DNA of 64,000 nt, taken from positions 1-64,000 of the forward strand of contig NZ_VSRY01000173.1 in NCBI RefSeq assembly GCF_008271805.1, read 5' to 3'. How positions within the stretch are numbered: position 1 is the first letter of the stretch; each line of letters begins with the position of its first letter. Positions 7,546 through 15,956 of the stretch are shown piece by piece. A program made the translations under genes and the position numbers. The DNA comes from Streptomyces sp. TRM49041 (GTDB taxonomy: Bacteria > Actinomycetota > Actinomycetes > Streptomycetales > Streptomycetaceae). The notes below the pieces were generated by a model. The model was not told where the DNA came from, made no database searches, and saw only the letters and a program-made list of their open reading frames with translations.

Positions 7546-7854
7546 ATGGCGGGACAGAAGATCCGCATCCGGCTCAAGGCCTACGACCACGAGGTCATCG
7601 ACTCCTCGGCGAAGAAGATCGTCGAGACGGTGACCCGCACTGGTGCGTCGGTCGCGGGCCCGGTGCCGCTGCCCACTGAGAAGAACGTGTACTGCGTCAT
7701 CAAGTCGCCGCACAAGTACAAGGACTCGCGCGAGCACTTCGAGATGCGCACGCACAAGCGCCTCATCGACATCCTCGACCCCACGCCGAAGACGGTTGAC
7801 TCGCTCATGCGTCTCGACCTGCCGGCCGGCGTCGACATCGAGATCAAGCTCTGA
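7546..7854 (+). CDS. rpsJ: 30S ribosomal protein S10
   Basis: 102 residues, the normal length for S10 (also NusE, a partner of NusB in antitermination). Recognised by IRIRLKAYDHEVID at the N terminus, TEKNVYCVIKSPHKYKDSREHFEMRTHKR in the middle and LMRLDLPAGVDIEIKL at the end. It is the first gene of the S10 operon, preceded by a long leader with a promoter and a palindrome. Confidence 0.98.
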   Translation: MAGQKIRIRLKAYDHEVIDSSAKKIVETVTRTGASVAGPVPLPTEKNVYCVIKSPHKYKDSREHFEMRTHKRLIDILDPTPKTVDSLMRLDLPAGVDIEIKL

Positions 7855-7867
7855 GGTGACGCGCGAG

Positions 7868-8512
7868 ATGGCTAAGAACATTAAGGGCGTCCTGGGCGAG
7901 AAGCTCGGCATGACCCAGGTCTGGGACGAGAACAACCGGGTTGTCCCGGTGACCGTCGTCAAGGCCGGGCCCTGCGTCGTCACCCAGGTCCGCACCAACG
8001 ACACTGACGGCTACGAGTCGGTCCAGATCGCCTTCGGCGAGATCGACCCGCGCAAGGTGAACAAGCCCCTCAAGGGCCACTTCGCCAAGGCCGACGTCAC
8101 CCCGCGCCGCCACCTGGTGGAGCTCCGTACCGCTGACGCCAGCGAGTACACGCTCGGCCAGGAGATCACCGCTGCCGTGTTCGAGTCGGGCGTCAAGGTG
8201 GACGTCACCGGCAAGAGCAAGGGCAAGGGCTTCGCCGGTGTCATGAAGCGTCACAACTTCAAGGGCCTCGGCGCCGGTCACGGCACCCAGCGCAAGCACC
8301 GCTCCCCCGGCTCCATCGGTGGCTGCGCCACCCCGGGCCGTGTGTTCAAGGGCCTCCGCATGGCGGGCCGTATGGGCAACGAGCGGGTCACCACCCAGAA
8401 CCTGACCGTCCACGCCGTTGACGCGGAGAAGGGTCTGCTGCTCATCAAGGGCGCGGTCCCCGGTCCGAACGGCGGCCTCGTCCTGGTCCGTACCGCGGCC
8501 AAGGGGGCCTGA
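7868..8512 (+). CDS. rplC: 50S ribosomal protein L3
   Basis: 214 residues. MAKNIKGVLGEKLGMTQVWD and the central loop HGTQRKHRSPGSIGGCATPGRV, which reaches into the peptidyl transferase centre, identify L3. It begins 13 bases after rpsJ with GAG-rich spacing and is co-transcribed within the S10 operon. Confidence 0.98.
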   Translation: MAKNIKGVLGEKLGMTQVWDENNRVVPVTVVKAGPCVVTQVRTNDTDGYESVQIAFGEIDPRKVNKPLKGHFAKADVTPRRHLVELRTADASEYTLGQEITAAVFESGVKVDVTGKSKGKGFAGVMKRHNFKGLGAGHGTQRKHRSPGSIGGCATPGRVFKGLRMAGRMGNERVTTQNLTVHAVDAEKGLLLIKGAVPGPNGGLVLVRTAAKGA

Positions 8513-8519
8513 GGTAACG

Positions 8520-9173
8520 ATGAGCACCATTGACATCCTTTCGCCGGCAGGCGACAAGGCCGGGACCGTCGAGCTCCCCGCGGAGATCTTCGACGCGAAG
8601 ACCAGCGTTCCGCTGATCCACCAGGTCGTCGTCGCACAGCTGGCCGCTGCCCGTCAGGGCACGCACAAGACCAAGACCCGTGGCGAGGTCCGTGGTGGCG
8701 GTAAGAAGCCTTACCGCCAGAAGGGCACCGGCCGCGCGCGCCAGGGTTCGACCCGTGCGCCGCAGTTCGCCGGCGGTGGCGTCGTCCACGGCCCCGTGCC
8801 GCGTGACTACTCGCAGCGGACCCCGAAGAAGATGAAGGCCGCCGCGCTGCGCGGTGCCCTCTCCGACCGGGCCCGCCACTCCCGTATCCACGTCATCAGC
8901 GACGTGGTCGAGGGTGCGGTGTCCACCAAGGCCGCCAAGACGCTGTTCGGCAAGATCTCGGAGCGCAAGAACCTGCTCCTGATCGCCGAGCGCTCCGACG
9001 AGGCCGCGTGGCTCTCCGCCCGCAACCTGCCCCAGGTGCACATCCTGGAGCCGGGCCAGCTGAACACGTACGACGTGCTCGTCTCCGACGACGTGGTCTT
9101 CACCAAGGCCGCCTTCGAGTCCTTCGTGTCTGGCCCCAAGGCCGCCGTTGAGACCGAAGGGAGCGACGCCTGA
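8520..9173 (+). CDS. rplD: 50S ribosomal protein L4
   Basis: 217 residues. The exit-tunnel loop is seen as TKTRGEVRGGGKKPYRQKGT near residues 42-61, followed by GRARQGSTRAPQF. The ATG at 8520 is seven bases after rplC and preceded by GAGGTAAC. In gamma-proteobacteria L4 represses its own operon; no evidence is visible for that here. Confidence 0.98.
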   Translation: MSTIDILSPAGDKAGTVELPAEIFDAKTSVPLIHQVVVAQLAAARQGTHKTKTRGEVRGGGKKPYRQKGTGRARQGSTRAPQFAGGGVVHGPVPRDYSQRTPKKMKAAALRGALSDRARHSRIHVISDVVEGAVSTKAAKTLFGKISERKNLLLIAERSDEAAWLSARNLPQVHILEPGQLNTYDVLVSDDVVFTKAAFESFVSGPKAAVETEGSDA

Positions 9174-9496
9174 TGACTGAGGCCGTCGTCACCAGCAAGA
9201 CCTTCACGGACCCGCGCGACATTCTCGTGAAGCCGGTTGTCTCCGAGAAGAGCTACGCGCTGCTGGACGAGAACAAGTACACGTTCGTCGTCGACCCGCG
9301 CGCCAACAAGACCCAGATCAAGCAGGCTGTCGAGGCGGTCTTCTCGGTCAAGGTCACCGGGGTCAACACGATCAACCGCCAGGGCAAGCGCAAGCGCACC
9401 CGCACCGGTTACGGCAAGCGCGCCAACACGAAGCGCGCCATCGTGACCCTTGCCGAGGGCAACCGTATCGACATCTTCGGCGGTCCGACCGCCTAA
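9173..9496 (+). CDS. rplW: 50S ribosomal protein L23
   Basis: 107 residues, the tunnel-exit protein that docks trigger factor and SRP. VKPVVSEKSYALLDENKYTF and AVEAVFSVKVTGVNT are typical. The start ATG shares its A with the TGA of rplD, so the two are translationally coupled. Confidence 0.97.
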   Translation: MTEAVVTSKTFTDPRDILVKPVVSEKSYALLDENKYTFVVDPRANKTQIKQAVEAVFSVKVTGVNTINRQGKRKRTRTGYGKRANTKRAIVTLAEGNRIDIFGGPTA

Positions 9497-9537
9497 GGGC
9501 GGTCTGGATCGTCCGAATATCGGACGAGGACTGAGAA

Positions 9538-10374
9538 ATGGGTATCCGCAAGTACAAGCCGACGACTCCGGGCCGTCGTGGCTCCAGCGTCGCCGACTTT
9601 GTCGAGATCACGCGGTCCACGCCGGAGAAGTCGCTGGTCCGCCCTCTGCACAGCAAGGGCGGCCGTAACAACACCGGTCGTGTGACCGTCCGCCACCAGG
9701 GCGGTGGCCACAAGCGCGCCTACCGAGTGATCGACTTCCGTCGTCACGACAAGGACGGCGTGCCGGCGAAGGTCGCTCACATCGAGTACGACCCGAACCG
9801 CACCGCGCGCATCGCGCTCCTGCACTACGCGGACGGCGAGAAGCGCTACATCATCGCCCCCCGTGGCCTGAACCAGGGCGACAGGATCGAGAACGGTCCC
9901 GGCGCCGACATCAAGCCCGGCAACAACCTGGCCCTCCGCAACATCCCGGTCGGTACCACGATCCACGCGATCGAGCTCCGTCCCGGCGGTGGCGCCAAGT
10001 TCGCCCGCTCCGCGGGTGCCTCCGTGCAGCTGCTCGCGAAGGAGGGCTCGATGGCCCACCTCCGCATGCCGTCCGGTGAGATCCGCCTGGTCGACGTCCG
10101 CTGCCGCGCCACCATCGGTGAGGTCGGCAACGCCGAGCAGTCGAACATCAACTGGGGCAAGGCCGGCCGTAAGCGCTGGCTGGGCGTTCGCCCGACCGTC
10201 CGCGGTGTGGCGATGAACCCGGTTGACCACCCGCACGGTGGTGGTGAGGGCAAGACCTCCGGTGGTCGCCACCCGGTCTCCCCGTGGGGTCAGAAGGAGG
10301 GTCGTACTCGTTCTCCCAAGAAGGCGAGCAACAAGTACATCGTCCGCCGCCGCAAGACGAACAAGAAGCGCTAG
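9538..10374 (+). CDS. rplB: 50S ribosomal protein L2
   Basis: 278 residues, full length. Contains VTVRHQGGGHKRAYRVIDF, the LRMPSGEIRLVDVRC segment, the conserved HPHGGGEG loop and the functional histidine in GGRHPVSPWG near the C terminus needed for subunit joining and peptidyl transfer. It is preceded by GAGGA at 9526-9530 and lies 41 bases after rplW. Confidence 0.98.
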   Translation: MGIRKYKPTTPGRRGSSVADFVEITRSTPEKSLVRPLHSKGGRNNTGRVTVRHQGGGHKRAYRVIDFRRHDKDGVPAKVAHIEYDPNRTARIALLHYADGEKRYIIAPRGLNQGDRIENGPGADIKPGNNLALRNIPVGTTIHAIELRPGGGAKFARSAGASVQLLAKEGSMAHLRMPSGEIRLVDVRCRATIGEVGNAEQSNINWGKAGRKRWLGVRPTVRGVAMNPVDHPHGGGEGKTSGGRHPVSPWGQKEGRTRSPKKASNKYIVRRRKTNKKR

Positions 10375-10386
10375 GAGCGGGTTTAG

Positions 10387-10668
10387 ATGCCGCGGAGTCT
10401 CAAGAAGGGGCCCTTCGTCGACGACCACCTGATCAAGAAGGTGGACGCCCAGAACGAAGCCGGCACCAAGAACGTCATCAAGACCTGGTCCCGTCGCTCG
10501 ATGATCGTCCCGGCCATGCTCGGCCACACGATCGCGGTGCACAACGGCAAGACCCACATCCCGGTGTTTGTCACCGAGTCCATGGTCGGCCACAAGCTCG
10601 GCGAGTTCTCGCCGACGCGCACCTTCCGGGGTCACGTCAAGGACGACCGGAAGTCGAAGCGCCGCTAA
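10387..10668 (+). CDS. rpsS: 30S ribosomal protein S19
   Basis: 93 residues. MPRSLKKGPFVDDHLIKK and the C-terminal GHKLGEFSPTRTFRGH segment identify S19, a head protein that pairs with S13. AGGAG lies close upstream. It sits in the usual place between rplB and rplV. Confidence 0.98.
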   Translation: MPRSLKKGPFVDDHLIKKVDAQNEAGTKNVIKTWSRRSMIVPAMLGHTIAVHNGKTHIPVFVTESMVGHKLGEFSPTRTFRGHVKDDRKSKRR

Positions 10669-10708
10669 GGCGGGGTGAATGACCATGACAGACACTGAAG
10701 GGACAACC

Positions 10709-11056
10709 ATGGAAGCCAGGGCCCAGGCGCGGTACATCCGCGTCACGCCCATGAAGGCCCGCCGCGTGGTGGACCTCATCCGTGGCATGGACGCCACGGA
10801 GGCTCAGGCGGTCCTGCGTTTCGCCCCGCAGGCCGCGAGCGTGCCGGTCGGCAAGGTGCTGGACAGCGCCATCGCCAACGCCGCGCACAACTACGACCAC
10901 ACCGACGCCTCGTCGCTGTTCATCAGCGAGGCGTACGTGGACGAGGGCCCGACCCTGAAGCGGTTCCGGCCGCGCGCCCAGGGCCGTGCCTACCGGATCC
11001 GTAAGCGGACCAGCCACATCACCGTGGTCGTCAGCAGCAAGGAAGGAACCCGGTAA
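10709..11056 (+). CDS. rplV: 50S ribosomal protein L22
   Basis: 115 residues from ATG 10709, preceded by GAAGGGA. RYIRVTPMKARRVVDLIRG starts the conserved fold, and the tunnel hairpin LKRFRPRAQGRAYRIRKRTSHI is near the end. In-frame ATGs at 10679 and 10685 would add a non-conserved leader, so I prefer 10709. Its TAA overlaps the rpsC start by one base. L22 lines the exit tunnel where macrolides bind. Confidence 0.95.
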   Translation: MEARAQARYIRVTPMKARRVVDLIRGMDATEAQAVLRFAPQAASVPVGKVLDSAIANAAHNYDHTDASSLFISEAYVDEGPTLKRFRPRAQGRAYRIRKRTSHITVVVSSKEGTR

Positions 11057-11883
11057 TGGGCCAGAAGGTAAACCCGCACGGGTTCCGGCTCGGCATCACC
11101 ACCGACTTCAAGTCGCGTTGGTACGCCGACAAGCTGTACAAGGACTACGTCAAGGAAGACGTCGCCATCCGTCGGATGATGACGTCCGGCATGGAGCGCG
11201 CCGGCATCTCGAAGGTTGAGATCGAGCGCACCCGTGACCGTGTCCGCGTGGACATCCACACCGCCCGCCCGGGCATCGTCATCGGCCGCCGTGGCGCCGA
11301 GGCCGACCGCATCCGCGGTGACCTCGAGAAGCTCACGGGCAAGCAGGTCCAGCTGAACATCCTCGAGGTCAAGAACCCCGAGGTCGACGCTCAGCTCGTG
11401 GCCCAGGCCGTTGCCGAGCAGCTGTCCTCCCGCGTCTCCTTCCGCCGCGCCATGCGTAAGAGCATGCAGTCGGCCATGAAGGCGGGCGCCAAGGGCATCA
11501 AGATCCAGTGTGGTGGCCGTCTCGGCGGCGCCGAGATGTCCCGCTCGGAGTTCTACCGCGAGGGCCGTGTGCCGCTGCACACGCTCCGCGCGAACGTCGA
11601 GTACGGCTTCTTCGAGGCCAAGACCACCTTCGGCCGCATCGGCGTGAAGGTCTGGATCTACAAGGGCGACGTCAAGAACATCGCCGAGGTTCGCGCCGAG
11701 AACGCCGCCGCCCGTGCCGGCAACCGCCCGGCCCGTGGCGGTTCCGACCGCCCGGCCCGCGGTGGCCGTGGCGAGCGTGGCGGTCGCGGCCGCAAGCCGC
11801 AGCAGCAGAGCGCCGCCGCCGAGGCCCCCAAGGCCGAGGCCGCTGCCGCTGCTCCGGCTGAGAGCACCGGAACGGAGGCCTGA
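11056..11883 (+). CDS. rpsC: 30S ribosomal protein S3 with RGG/Ala-rich tail
   Basis: 275 residues. It has the KH domain with VIGRRGAEADRIRGDLEKLTG near 75-95 and the C-terminal S3 domain with KIQCGGRLGGAEMSRSEF and TLRANVEYGFFEAKTTFGRIGVKVW. After about residue 215 comes a long tail, first Arg/Gly-rich (repeated RPARGG, then RGERGGRGRK) and then Ala/Glu-rich. E. coli S3 is 233 residues; the tail is an actinobacterial addition of unknown use. The start shares one base with the rplV stop. Confidence 0.97.
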   Translation: MGQKVNPHGFRLGITTDFKSRWYADKLYKDYVKEDVAIRRMMTSGMERAGISKVEIERTRDRVRVDIHTARPGIVIGRRGAEADRIRGDLEKLTGKQVQLNILEVKNPEVDAQLVAQAVAEQLSSRVSFRRAMRKSMQSAMKAGAKGIKIQCGGRLGGAEMSRSEFYREGRVPLHTLRANVEYGFFEAKTTFGRIGVKVWIYKGDVKNIAEVRAENAAARAGNRPARGGSDRPARGGRGERGGRGRKPQQQSAAAEAPKAEAAAAAPAESTGTEA

Positions 11884-11888
11884 CCGAA

Positions 11889-12308
11889 ATGCTGATCCCC
11901 CGTAGGGTCAAGCACCGCAAGCAGCACCACCCGAAGCGCAGCGGTATGTCCAAGGGTGGTACGCAGGTTGCGTTCGGCGAGTACGGCATCCAGGCCCTCA
12001 CCCCGGCGTACGTGACCAACCGCCAGATCGAGGCGGCTCGTATCGCGATGACCCGCCACATCAAGCGTGGCGGCAAGGTCTGGATCAACATCTACCCGGA
12101 CCGCCCGCTGACCAAGAAGCCCGCCGAGACCCGCATGGGTTCCGGTAAGGGTTCCCCGGAGTGGTGGGTCGCGAACGTCAAGCCCGGTCGGGTGATGTTC
12201 GAGCTGTCCTACCCGAACGAGAAGATTGCGCGTGAGGCGCTTACCCGCGCTGCTCACAAGCTTCCGATGAAGTGCCGGATCGTTCGGCGCGAGGCAGGTG
12301 AGGCGTGA
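11889..12308 (+). CDS. rplP: 50S ribosomal protein L16
   Basis: 139 residues. MLIPRRVKHRKQHHP and the region MTRHIKRGGKVWINIYPD plus RMGSGKGSPEWWVANVKPG are characteristic. L16 organises the A-site region of 23S rRNA. Spacing to rpsC is five bases. Its stop overlaps the rpmC start. Confidence 0.98.
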   Translation: MLIPRRVKHRKQHHPKRSGMSKGGTQVAFGEYGIQALTPAYVTNRQIEAARIAMTRHIKRGGKVWINIYPDRPLTKKPAETRMGSGKGSPEWWVANVKPGRVMFELSYPNEKIAREALTRAAHKLPMKCRIVRREAGEA

Positions 12309-12532
12309 TGTCGGCCGGTACCAAGGCGTCCGAGCTGCGCGAGCTGAGCAACGAGGAGCTTGTCGGCAAGCTCCGCGAGGCCAAGGAAGAGCTGTTCAAC
12401 CTCCGCTTCCAGGCGGCGACCGGTCAGCTCGAGAACCACGGCCGGCTGAAGGCCGTCCGTAAGGACATCGCCCGGATCTACACCCTGATGCGTGAGCGCG
12501 AGCTGGGCATCGAGACGGTGGAGAGCGCCTGA
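12308..12532 (+). CDS. rpmC: 50S ribosomal protein L29
   Basis: 74 residues; SELRELSNEELVGKLREAKEELFNLRFQ is the helical hairpin of L29. The ATG at 12308 shares its A with the rplP TGA; a GTG three bases earlier is possible but less usual. Its own TGA shares a base with the rpsQ start. Confidence 0.97.
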   Translation: MSAGTKASELRELSNEELVGKLREAKEELFNLRFQAATGQLENHGRLKAVRKDIARIYTLMRERELGIETVESA

Positions 12533-12816
12533 TGAGCGAGAGCAACGTGACTGAAGAGAAGACCGCTCGCGGTTTCCGCAAGACCCGTGAGGGTCTGGTC
12601 GTCAGCGACAAGATGGACAAGACCGTCGTCGTCGCCGTCGAGGACCGCGTCAAGCACGCGCTGTACGGCAAGGTCATCCGCCGTACGAACAAGCTCAAGG
12701 CGCACGACGAGCAGAACGCCGCGGGTGTCGGCGACCGTGTCCTCCTCATGGAGACCCGGCCGCTGTCCGCGACGAAGCGCTGGCGCGTCGTCGAGATCCT
12801 CGAGAAGGCCAAGTAA
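12532..12816 (+). CDS. rpsQ: 30S ribosomal protein S17
   Basis: 94 residues; GFRKTREGLVVSDKMDKTVVVAVE and RPLSATKRWRVVEILEKAK identify S17. It is the last gene of the S10 operon; two hairpins follow within the 100-base gap before rplN. Confidence 0.98.
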   Translation: MSESNVTEEKTARGFRKTREGLVVSDKMDKTVVVAVEDRVKHALYGKVIRRTNKLKAHDEQNAAGVGDRVLLMETRPLSATKRWRVVEILEKAK

Positions 12817-12821
12817 TCACT

Positions 12822-12888
12822 TGAAGGGGTAACCCTTCAGGTTCGTTCCGCCAGGCTCGGCGCCCCGTGGGTTCGCCCACGGGCGCCG
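12822..12888 (+). terminator. two hairpins at the S10/spc operon boundary
   Basis: The first hairpin pairs TGAAGGG (12822-12828) with CCCTTCA (12833-12839). The second (12858-12888) pairs 13 bases with one bulged C around a TTCG tetraloop closed by G-C, a very stable RNA loop. No T tract follows. They may end, slow or process the S10 message before rplN. Confidence 0.6.
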
Positions 12889-12916
12889 GGAACCGGCAGA
12901 CATTCAGGAGATAGAC

Positions 12917-13285
12917 GTGATCCAGCAGGAGTCGCGACTGCGTGTCGCCGACAACACTGGTGCGAAGGAGATCCTTTGCATCCGTGTGCTCGGTGGCTCC
13001 GGTCGCCGCTACGCGGGCATCGGTGACGTCATCGTCGCCACCGTCAAGGACGCGATCCCCGGTGGCAACGTGAAGAAGGGTGACGTCGTCAAGGCGGTCA
13101 TCGTTCGCACCGTCAAGGAGCGCCGCCGCCAGGACGGCTCGTACATCCGCTTCGACGAGAACGCCGCTGTCATTCTCAAGAACGACGGCGACCCTCGCGG
13201 CACCCGTATCTTCGGCCCCGTGGGCCGTGAGCTGCGCGAGAAGAAGTTCATGAAGATCATCTCGCTCGCGCCGGAGGTGCTGTAA
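12917..13285 (+). CDS. rplN: 50S ribosomal protein L14
   Basis: 122 residues from a GTG with AGGAG eight bases upstream. MIQQESRLRVADNTGAKEI and ENAAVILKNDGDPRGTRIFGPVGRELR are diagnostic. First gene of the spc operon; it is separated from rpsQ by hairpins but could be reached by read-through. Confidence 0.98.
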   Translation: MIQQESRLRVADNTGAKEILCIRVLGGSGRRYAGIGDVIVATVKDAIPGGNVKKGDVVKAVIVRTVKERRRQDGSYIRFDENAAVILKNDGDPRGTRIFGPVGRELREKKFMKIISLAPEVL

Positions 13286-13287
13286 GC

Positions 13288-13611
13288 ATGAAGATCAAGA
13301 AGGGCGACCTGGTCCAGGTCATCACCGGCAAGGACAAGGGCAAGCAGGGCAAGGTCATCGCGGCCTACCCCCGCGAGGACCGTGTCCTGGTCGAGGGTGT
13401 CAACCGGGTCAAGAAGCACACCAAGGCGAACCAGCCGGGCCGCGCCTCGCAGGCCGGCGGCATCGTCACGGTCGAGGCCCCCATCCACGTGAGCAACGTT
13501 CAGCTCGTCGTGGAGAAGGACGGCAACAAGGTCGTGACCCGCGTCGGTTACCGCTTCGACGAAGAGGGCAACAAGATCCGCGTTGCCAAGCGGACGGGTG
13601 AGGACATCTGA
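13288..13611 (+). CDS. rplX: 50S ribosomal protein L24
   Basis: 107 residues with the KOW motif (KKGDLVQVITGKDKGKQGKVI, residues 4-24) and AGGIVTVEAPIHVSNVQLV. L24 starts 50S assembly. It lies two bases after rplN and its TGA shares a base with the rplE start. Confidence 0.98.
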   Translation: MKIKKGDLVQVITGKDKGKQGKVIAAYPREDRVLVEGVNRVKKHTKANQPGRASQAGGIVTVEAPIHVSNVQLVVEKDGNKVVTRVGYRFDEEGNKIRVAKRTGEDI

Positions 13612-14168
13612 TGGCTACCACCACCACTCCGCGTCTGAAGACGAAGTACCGCGAGGAGATCGCGGGCAAGCTGCGTGAGGAGTTCTCGTACGAGAACGTC
13701 ATGCAGGTCCCGGGCCTCGTCAAGATCGTGGTCAACATGGGTGTGGGCGACGCCGCCCGCGACTCCAAGCTGATCGAGGGTGCCATCAAGGACCTCGCCA
13801 CGATCACCGGTCAGAAGCCGGCCGTCACCAAGGCCCGCAAGTCCATCGCGCAGTTCAAGCTGCGTGAGGGTCAGCCGATCGGTGCCCACGTCACGCTCCG
13901 TGGCGACCGCATGTGGGAGTTCCTGGACCGCACCCTGTCGCTCGCGCTCCCGCGCATCCGCGACTTCCGTGGTCTGTCCCCCAAGCAGTTCGACGGCCGT
14001 GGCAACTACACCTTCGGTCTCACGGAGCAGGTCATGTTCCACGAGATCGACCAGGACAAGATCGACCGCGTCCGGGGTATGGACATCACCGTGGTCACCA
14101 CGGCGACCAACGACGCTGAGGGCCGCGCGCTCCTCCGTCACCTCGGCTTCCCGTTCAAGGAGGCGTGA
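13611..14168 (+). CDS. rplE: 50S ribosomal protein L5
   Basis: 185 residues; LVKIVVNMGVGDAARDSK, ITGQKPAVTKARKSIAQFKLREG and FPEIDxD-type segment FHEIDQDKIDRVRGMDITVVT are typical. L5 binds 5S rRNA and contacts S13 across the subunit bridge. Overlaps rplX by one base. Confidence 0.98.
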   Translation: MATTTTPRLKTKYREEIAGKLREEFSYENVMQVPGLVKIVVNMGVGDAARDSKLIEGAIKDLATITGQKPAVTKARKSIAQFKLREGQPIGAHVTLRGDRMWEFLDRTLSLALPRIRDFRGLSPKQFDGRGNYTFGLTEQVMFHEIDQDKIDRVRGMDITVVTTATNDAEGRALLRHLGFPFKEA

Positions 14169-14171
14169 GCC

Positions 14172-14357
14172 GTGGCGAAGAAGGCTCTCATTGCCAAGGC
14201 CGCCCGCAAGCCCAAGTTCGGCGTGCGTGGTTACACGCGCTGCCAGCGCTGCGGTCGTCCCCACTCCGTCTACCGCAAGTTCGGCCTGTGCCGCGTGTGC
14301 CTCCGTGAGATGGCTCACCGTGGCGAGCTGCCGGGCGTGACCAAGAGCTCCTGGTAA
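14172..14357 (+). CDS. rpsZ: 30S ribosomal protein S14, zinc type
   Basis: 61 residues from a GTG. It is the short zinc-binding S14 form with C24-x2-C27 and C40-x2-C43 (RCQRCGRPHSVYRKFGLCRVC). Streptomyces also carries a longer, zinc-free paralogue elsewhere that is used in zinc shortage; this copy in the spc operon is the standard one. Confidence 0.97.
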   Translation: MAKKALIAKAARKPKFGVRGYTRCQRCGRPHSVYRKFGLCRVCLREMAHRGELPGVTKSSW

Positions 14358-14566
14358 CCAGCCCTGTCGGGTTGATACCGGGCTCTCGGTAAGCATCTGG
14401 TCGGCAGGGGCCCTTCTCCGCATGACGTAGTCTTGTGGGGTTGGGCGCCTGCCGCCCGTACGACTTACTACGCCGTAGGTCCCCGCGCCGCACCCGTCCC
14501 GCCCATGAGTGGGGAGAGGGATGGCGCATACAGGAAACCCCGGCGAGAGAGGCCGAAGGCCAATTC

Positions 14567-14965
14567 ATGACCATGACTGATCCGATCGCAGACATGCTTA
14601 CGCGTCTGCGGAACGCGAACTCGGCGTACCACGACACCGTGACGATGCCGCACAGCAAGATCAAGTCTCACATCGCGGAGATCCTCAAGCAGGAGGGCTT
14701 CATCACGGGCTGGAAGGTCGAGGACGCCGAGGTCGGCAAGAACCTCGTCCTCGAGCTCAAGTTCGGCCCGAACCGTGAGCGCTCCATCGCGGGCATCAAG
14801 CGGATCTCGAAGCCCGGCCTCCGGGTCTACGCGAAGTCCACCAACCTGCCGAAGGTCCTCGGCGGTCTCGGCGTGGCGATCATCTCCACGTCGCACGGCC
14901 TCCTGACCGGCCAGCAGGCGCAGAAGAAGGGCGTGGGTGGGGAAGTCCTCGCCTACGTCTGGTAG
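14567..14965 (+). CDS. rpsH: 30S ribosomal protein S8
   Basis: 132 residues from ATG 14567, with GAAGG seven bases upstream. MTDPIADMLTRLRNAN at the N terminus and GLGVAIISTSHGLLTGQQAQ at the RNA-binding C terminus are typical. A 209-base gap separates it from rpsZ; it has no clear promoter, only a TAGTCT at 14428. In E. coli, S8 represses the spc operon. Confidence 0.97.
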   Translation: MTMTDPIADMLTRLRNANSAYHDTVTMPHSKIKSHIAEILKQEGFITGWKVEDAEVGKNLVLELKFGPNRERSIAGIKRISKPGLRVYAKSTNLPKVLGGLGVAIISTSHGLLTGQQAQKKGVGGEVLAYVW

Positions 14966-14986
14966 TCGGGAACGGAGGAAAAGCCA

Positions 14987-15526
14987 ATGTCGCGTATCGG
15001 CAAGCTCCCCATCACGGTTCCCGCCGGCGTGGACGTCACCATCGATGGCCGTACGGTCCAGGTGAAGGGCCCCAAGGGCACCCTGAGCCACACCGTCGCC
15101 GCACCGATCGAGATCGCGAAGGGCGAGGAGGGCGTTCTCAACGTCACCCGTCCGAACGATGAGCGTCAGAACAAGGCCCTTCACGGCCTGTCCCGCACGC
15201 TGGTGGCCAACATGATCACCGGTGTGACCCAGGGGTACACGAAGGCGCTCGAGATCAGCGGTGTCGGTTACCGCGTCGCCGCCAAGGGCTCCAACCTGGA
15301 GTTCCAGCTCGGCTACAGCCACCCGATCCTGGTGGAGGCCCCCGAGGGCATCTCCTTCAAGGTCGAGTCGCCGACCAAGTTCTCGGTCGAGGGCATCGAC
15401 AAGCAGAAGGTCGGCGAGGTCGCCGCGAACATCCGCAAGCTGCGCAAGCCCGACCCGTACAAGGCCAAGGGCGTGAAGTACGCGGGCGAGGTCATCCGCC
15501 GCAAGGTCGGAAAGGCTGGTAAGTAA
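14987..15526 (+). CDS. rplF: 50S ribosomal protein L6
   Basis: 179 residues; MSRIGKLPITVPAGVDV and the C-terminal RKPDPYKAKGVKYAGEVIRRKVGKAGK are hallmarks. L6 lies near the factor-binding stalk base. GGAGG precedes the ATG. Four bases separate it from rplR. Confidence 0.98.
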   Translation: MSRIGKLPITVPAGVDVTIDGRTVQVKGPKGTLSHTVAAPIEIAKGEEGVLNVTRPNDERQNKALHGLSRTLVANMITGVTQGYTKALEISGVGYRVAAKGSNLEFQLGYSHPILVEAPEGISFKVESPTKFSVEGIDKQKVGEVAANIRKLRKPDPYKAKGVKYAGEVIRRKVGKAGK

Positions 15527-15529
15527 GCC

Positions 15530-15913
15530 ATGGCATACGGCGTGAAGATTGCCAAGGGCAAGGCCTACAAGGGCGCTGCTCTCAAGCGTCGCCACATCCG
15601 CATCCGCAAGAAGGTCTCGGGTACGCCGGAGCGTCCGCGCCTCGTCGTCACCCGGTCCAACCGTGGGATCACCGCTCAGGTCATCGACGACATCGCGGGG
15701 CACACCCTCGCGTCGGCGTCGACCCTGGACGCGTCCATCCGCGGCGGCGAGGGCGACAAGTCGTCGAAGGCCAAGCAGGTCGGCCAGCTCGTGGCCGAGC
15801 GTGCCAAGGCCGCCGGCGTCGAGGCTGTCGTGTTCGACCGTGGCGGTAACCAGTACGCCGGGCGCATCGCCGCCCTGGCGGACGCCGCCCGCGAAGCCGG
15901 CCTGAAGTTCTGA
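15530..15913 (+). CDS. rplR: 50S ribosomal protein L18
   Basis: 127 residues; RRHIRIRKKVSGTPERPRLVV and FDRGGNQYAGRIAALADAAREAGLKF identify L18, a 5S rRNA-binding protein. Spc operon member. Confidence 0.98.
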   Translation: MAYGVKIAKGKAYKGAALKRRHIRIRKKVSGTPERPRLVVTRSNRGITAQVIDDIAGHTLASASTLDASIRGGEGDKSSKAKQVGQLVAERAKAAGVEAVVFDRGGNQYAGRIAALADAAREAGLKF

Positions 15914-15956
15914 GCCGGTTCCGTAGCTCAGCGGAAAACGAAGAGAGGTAATTCCA

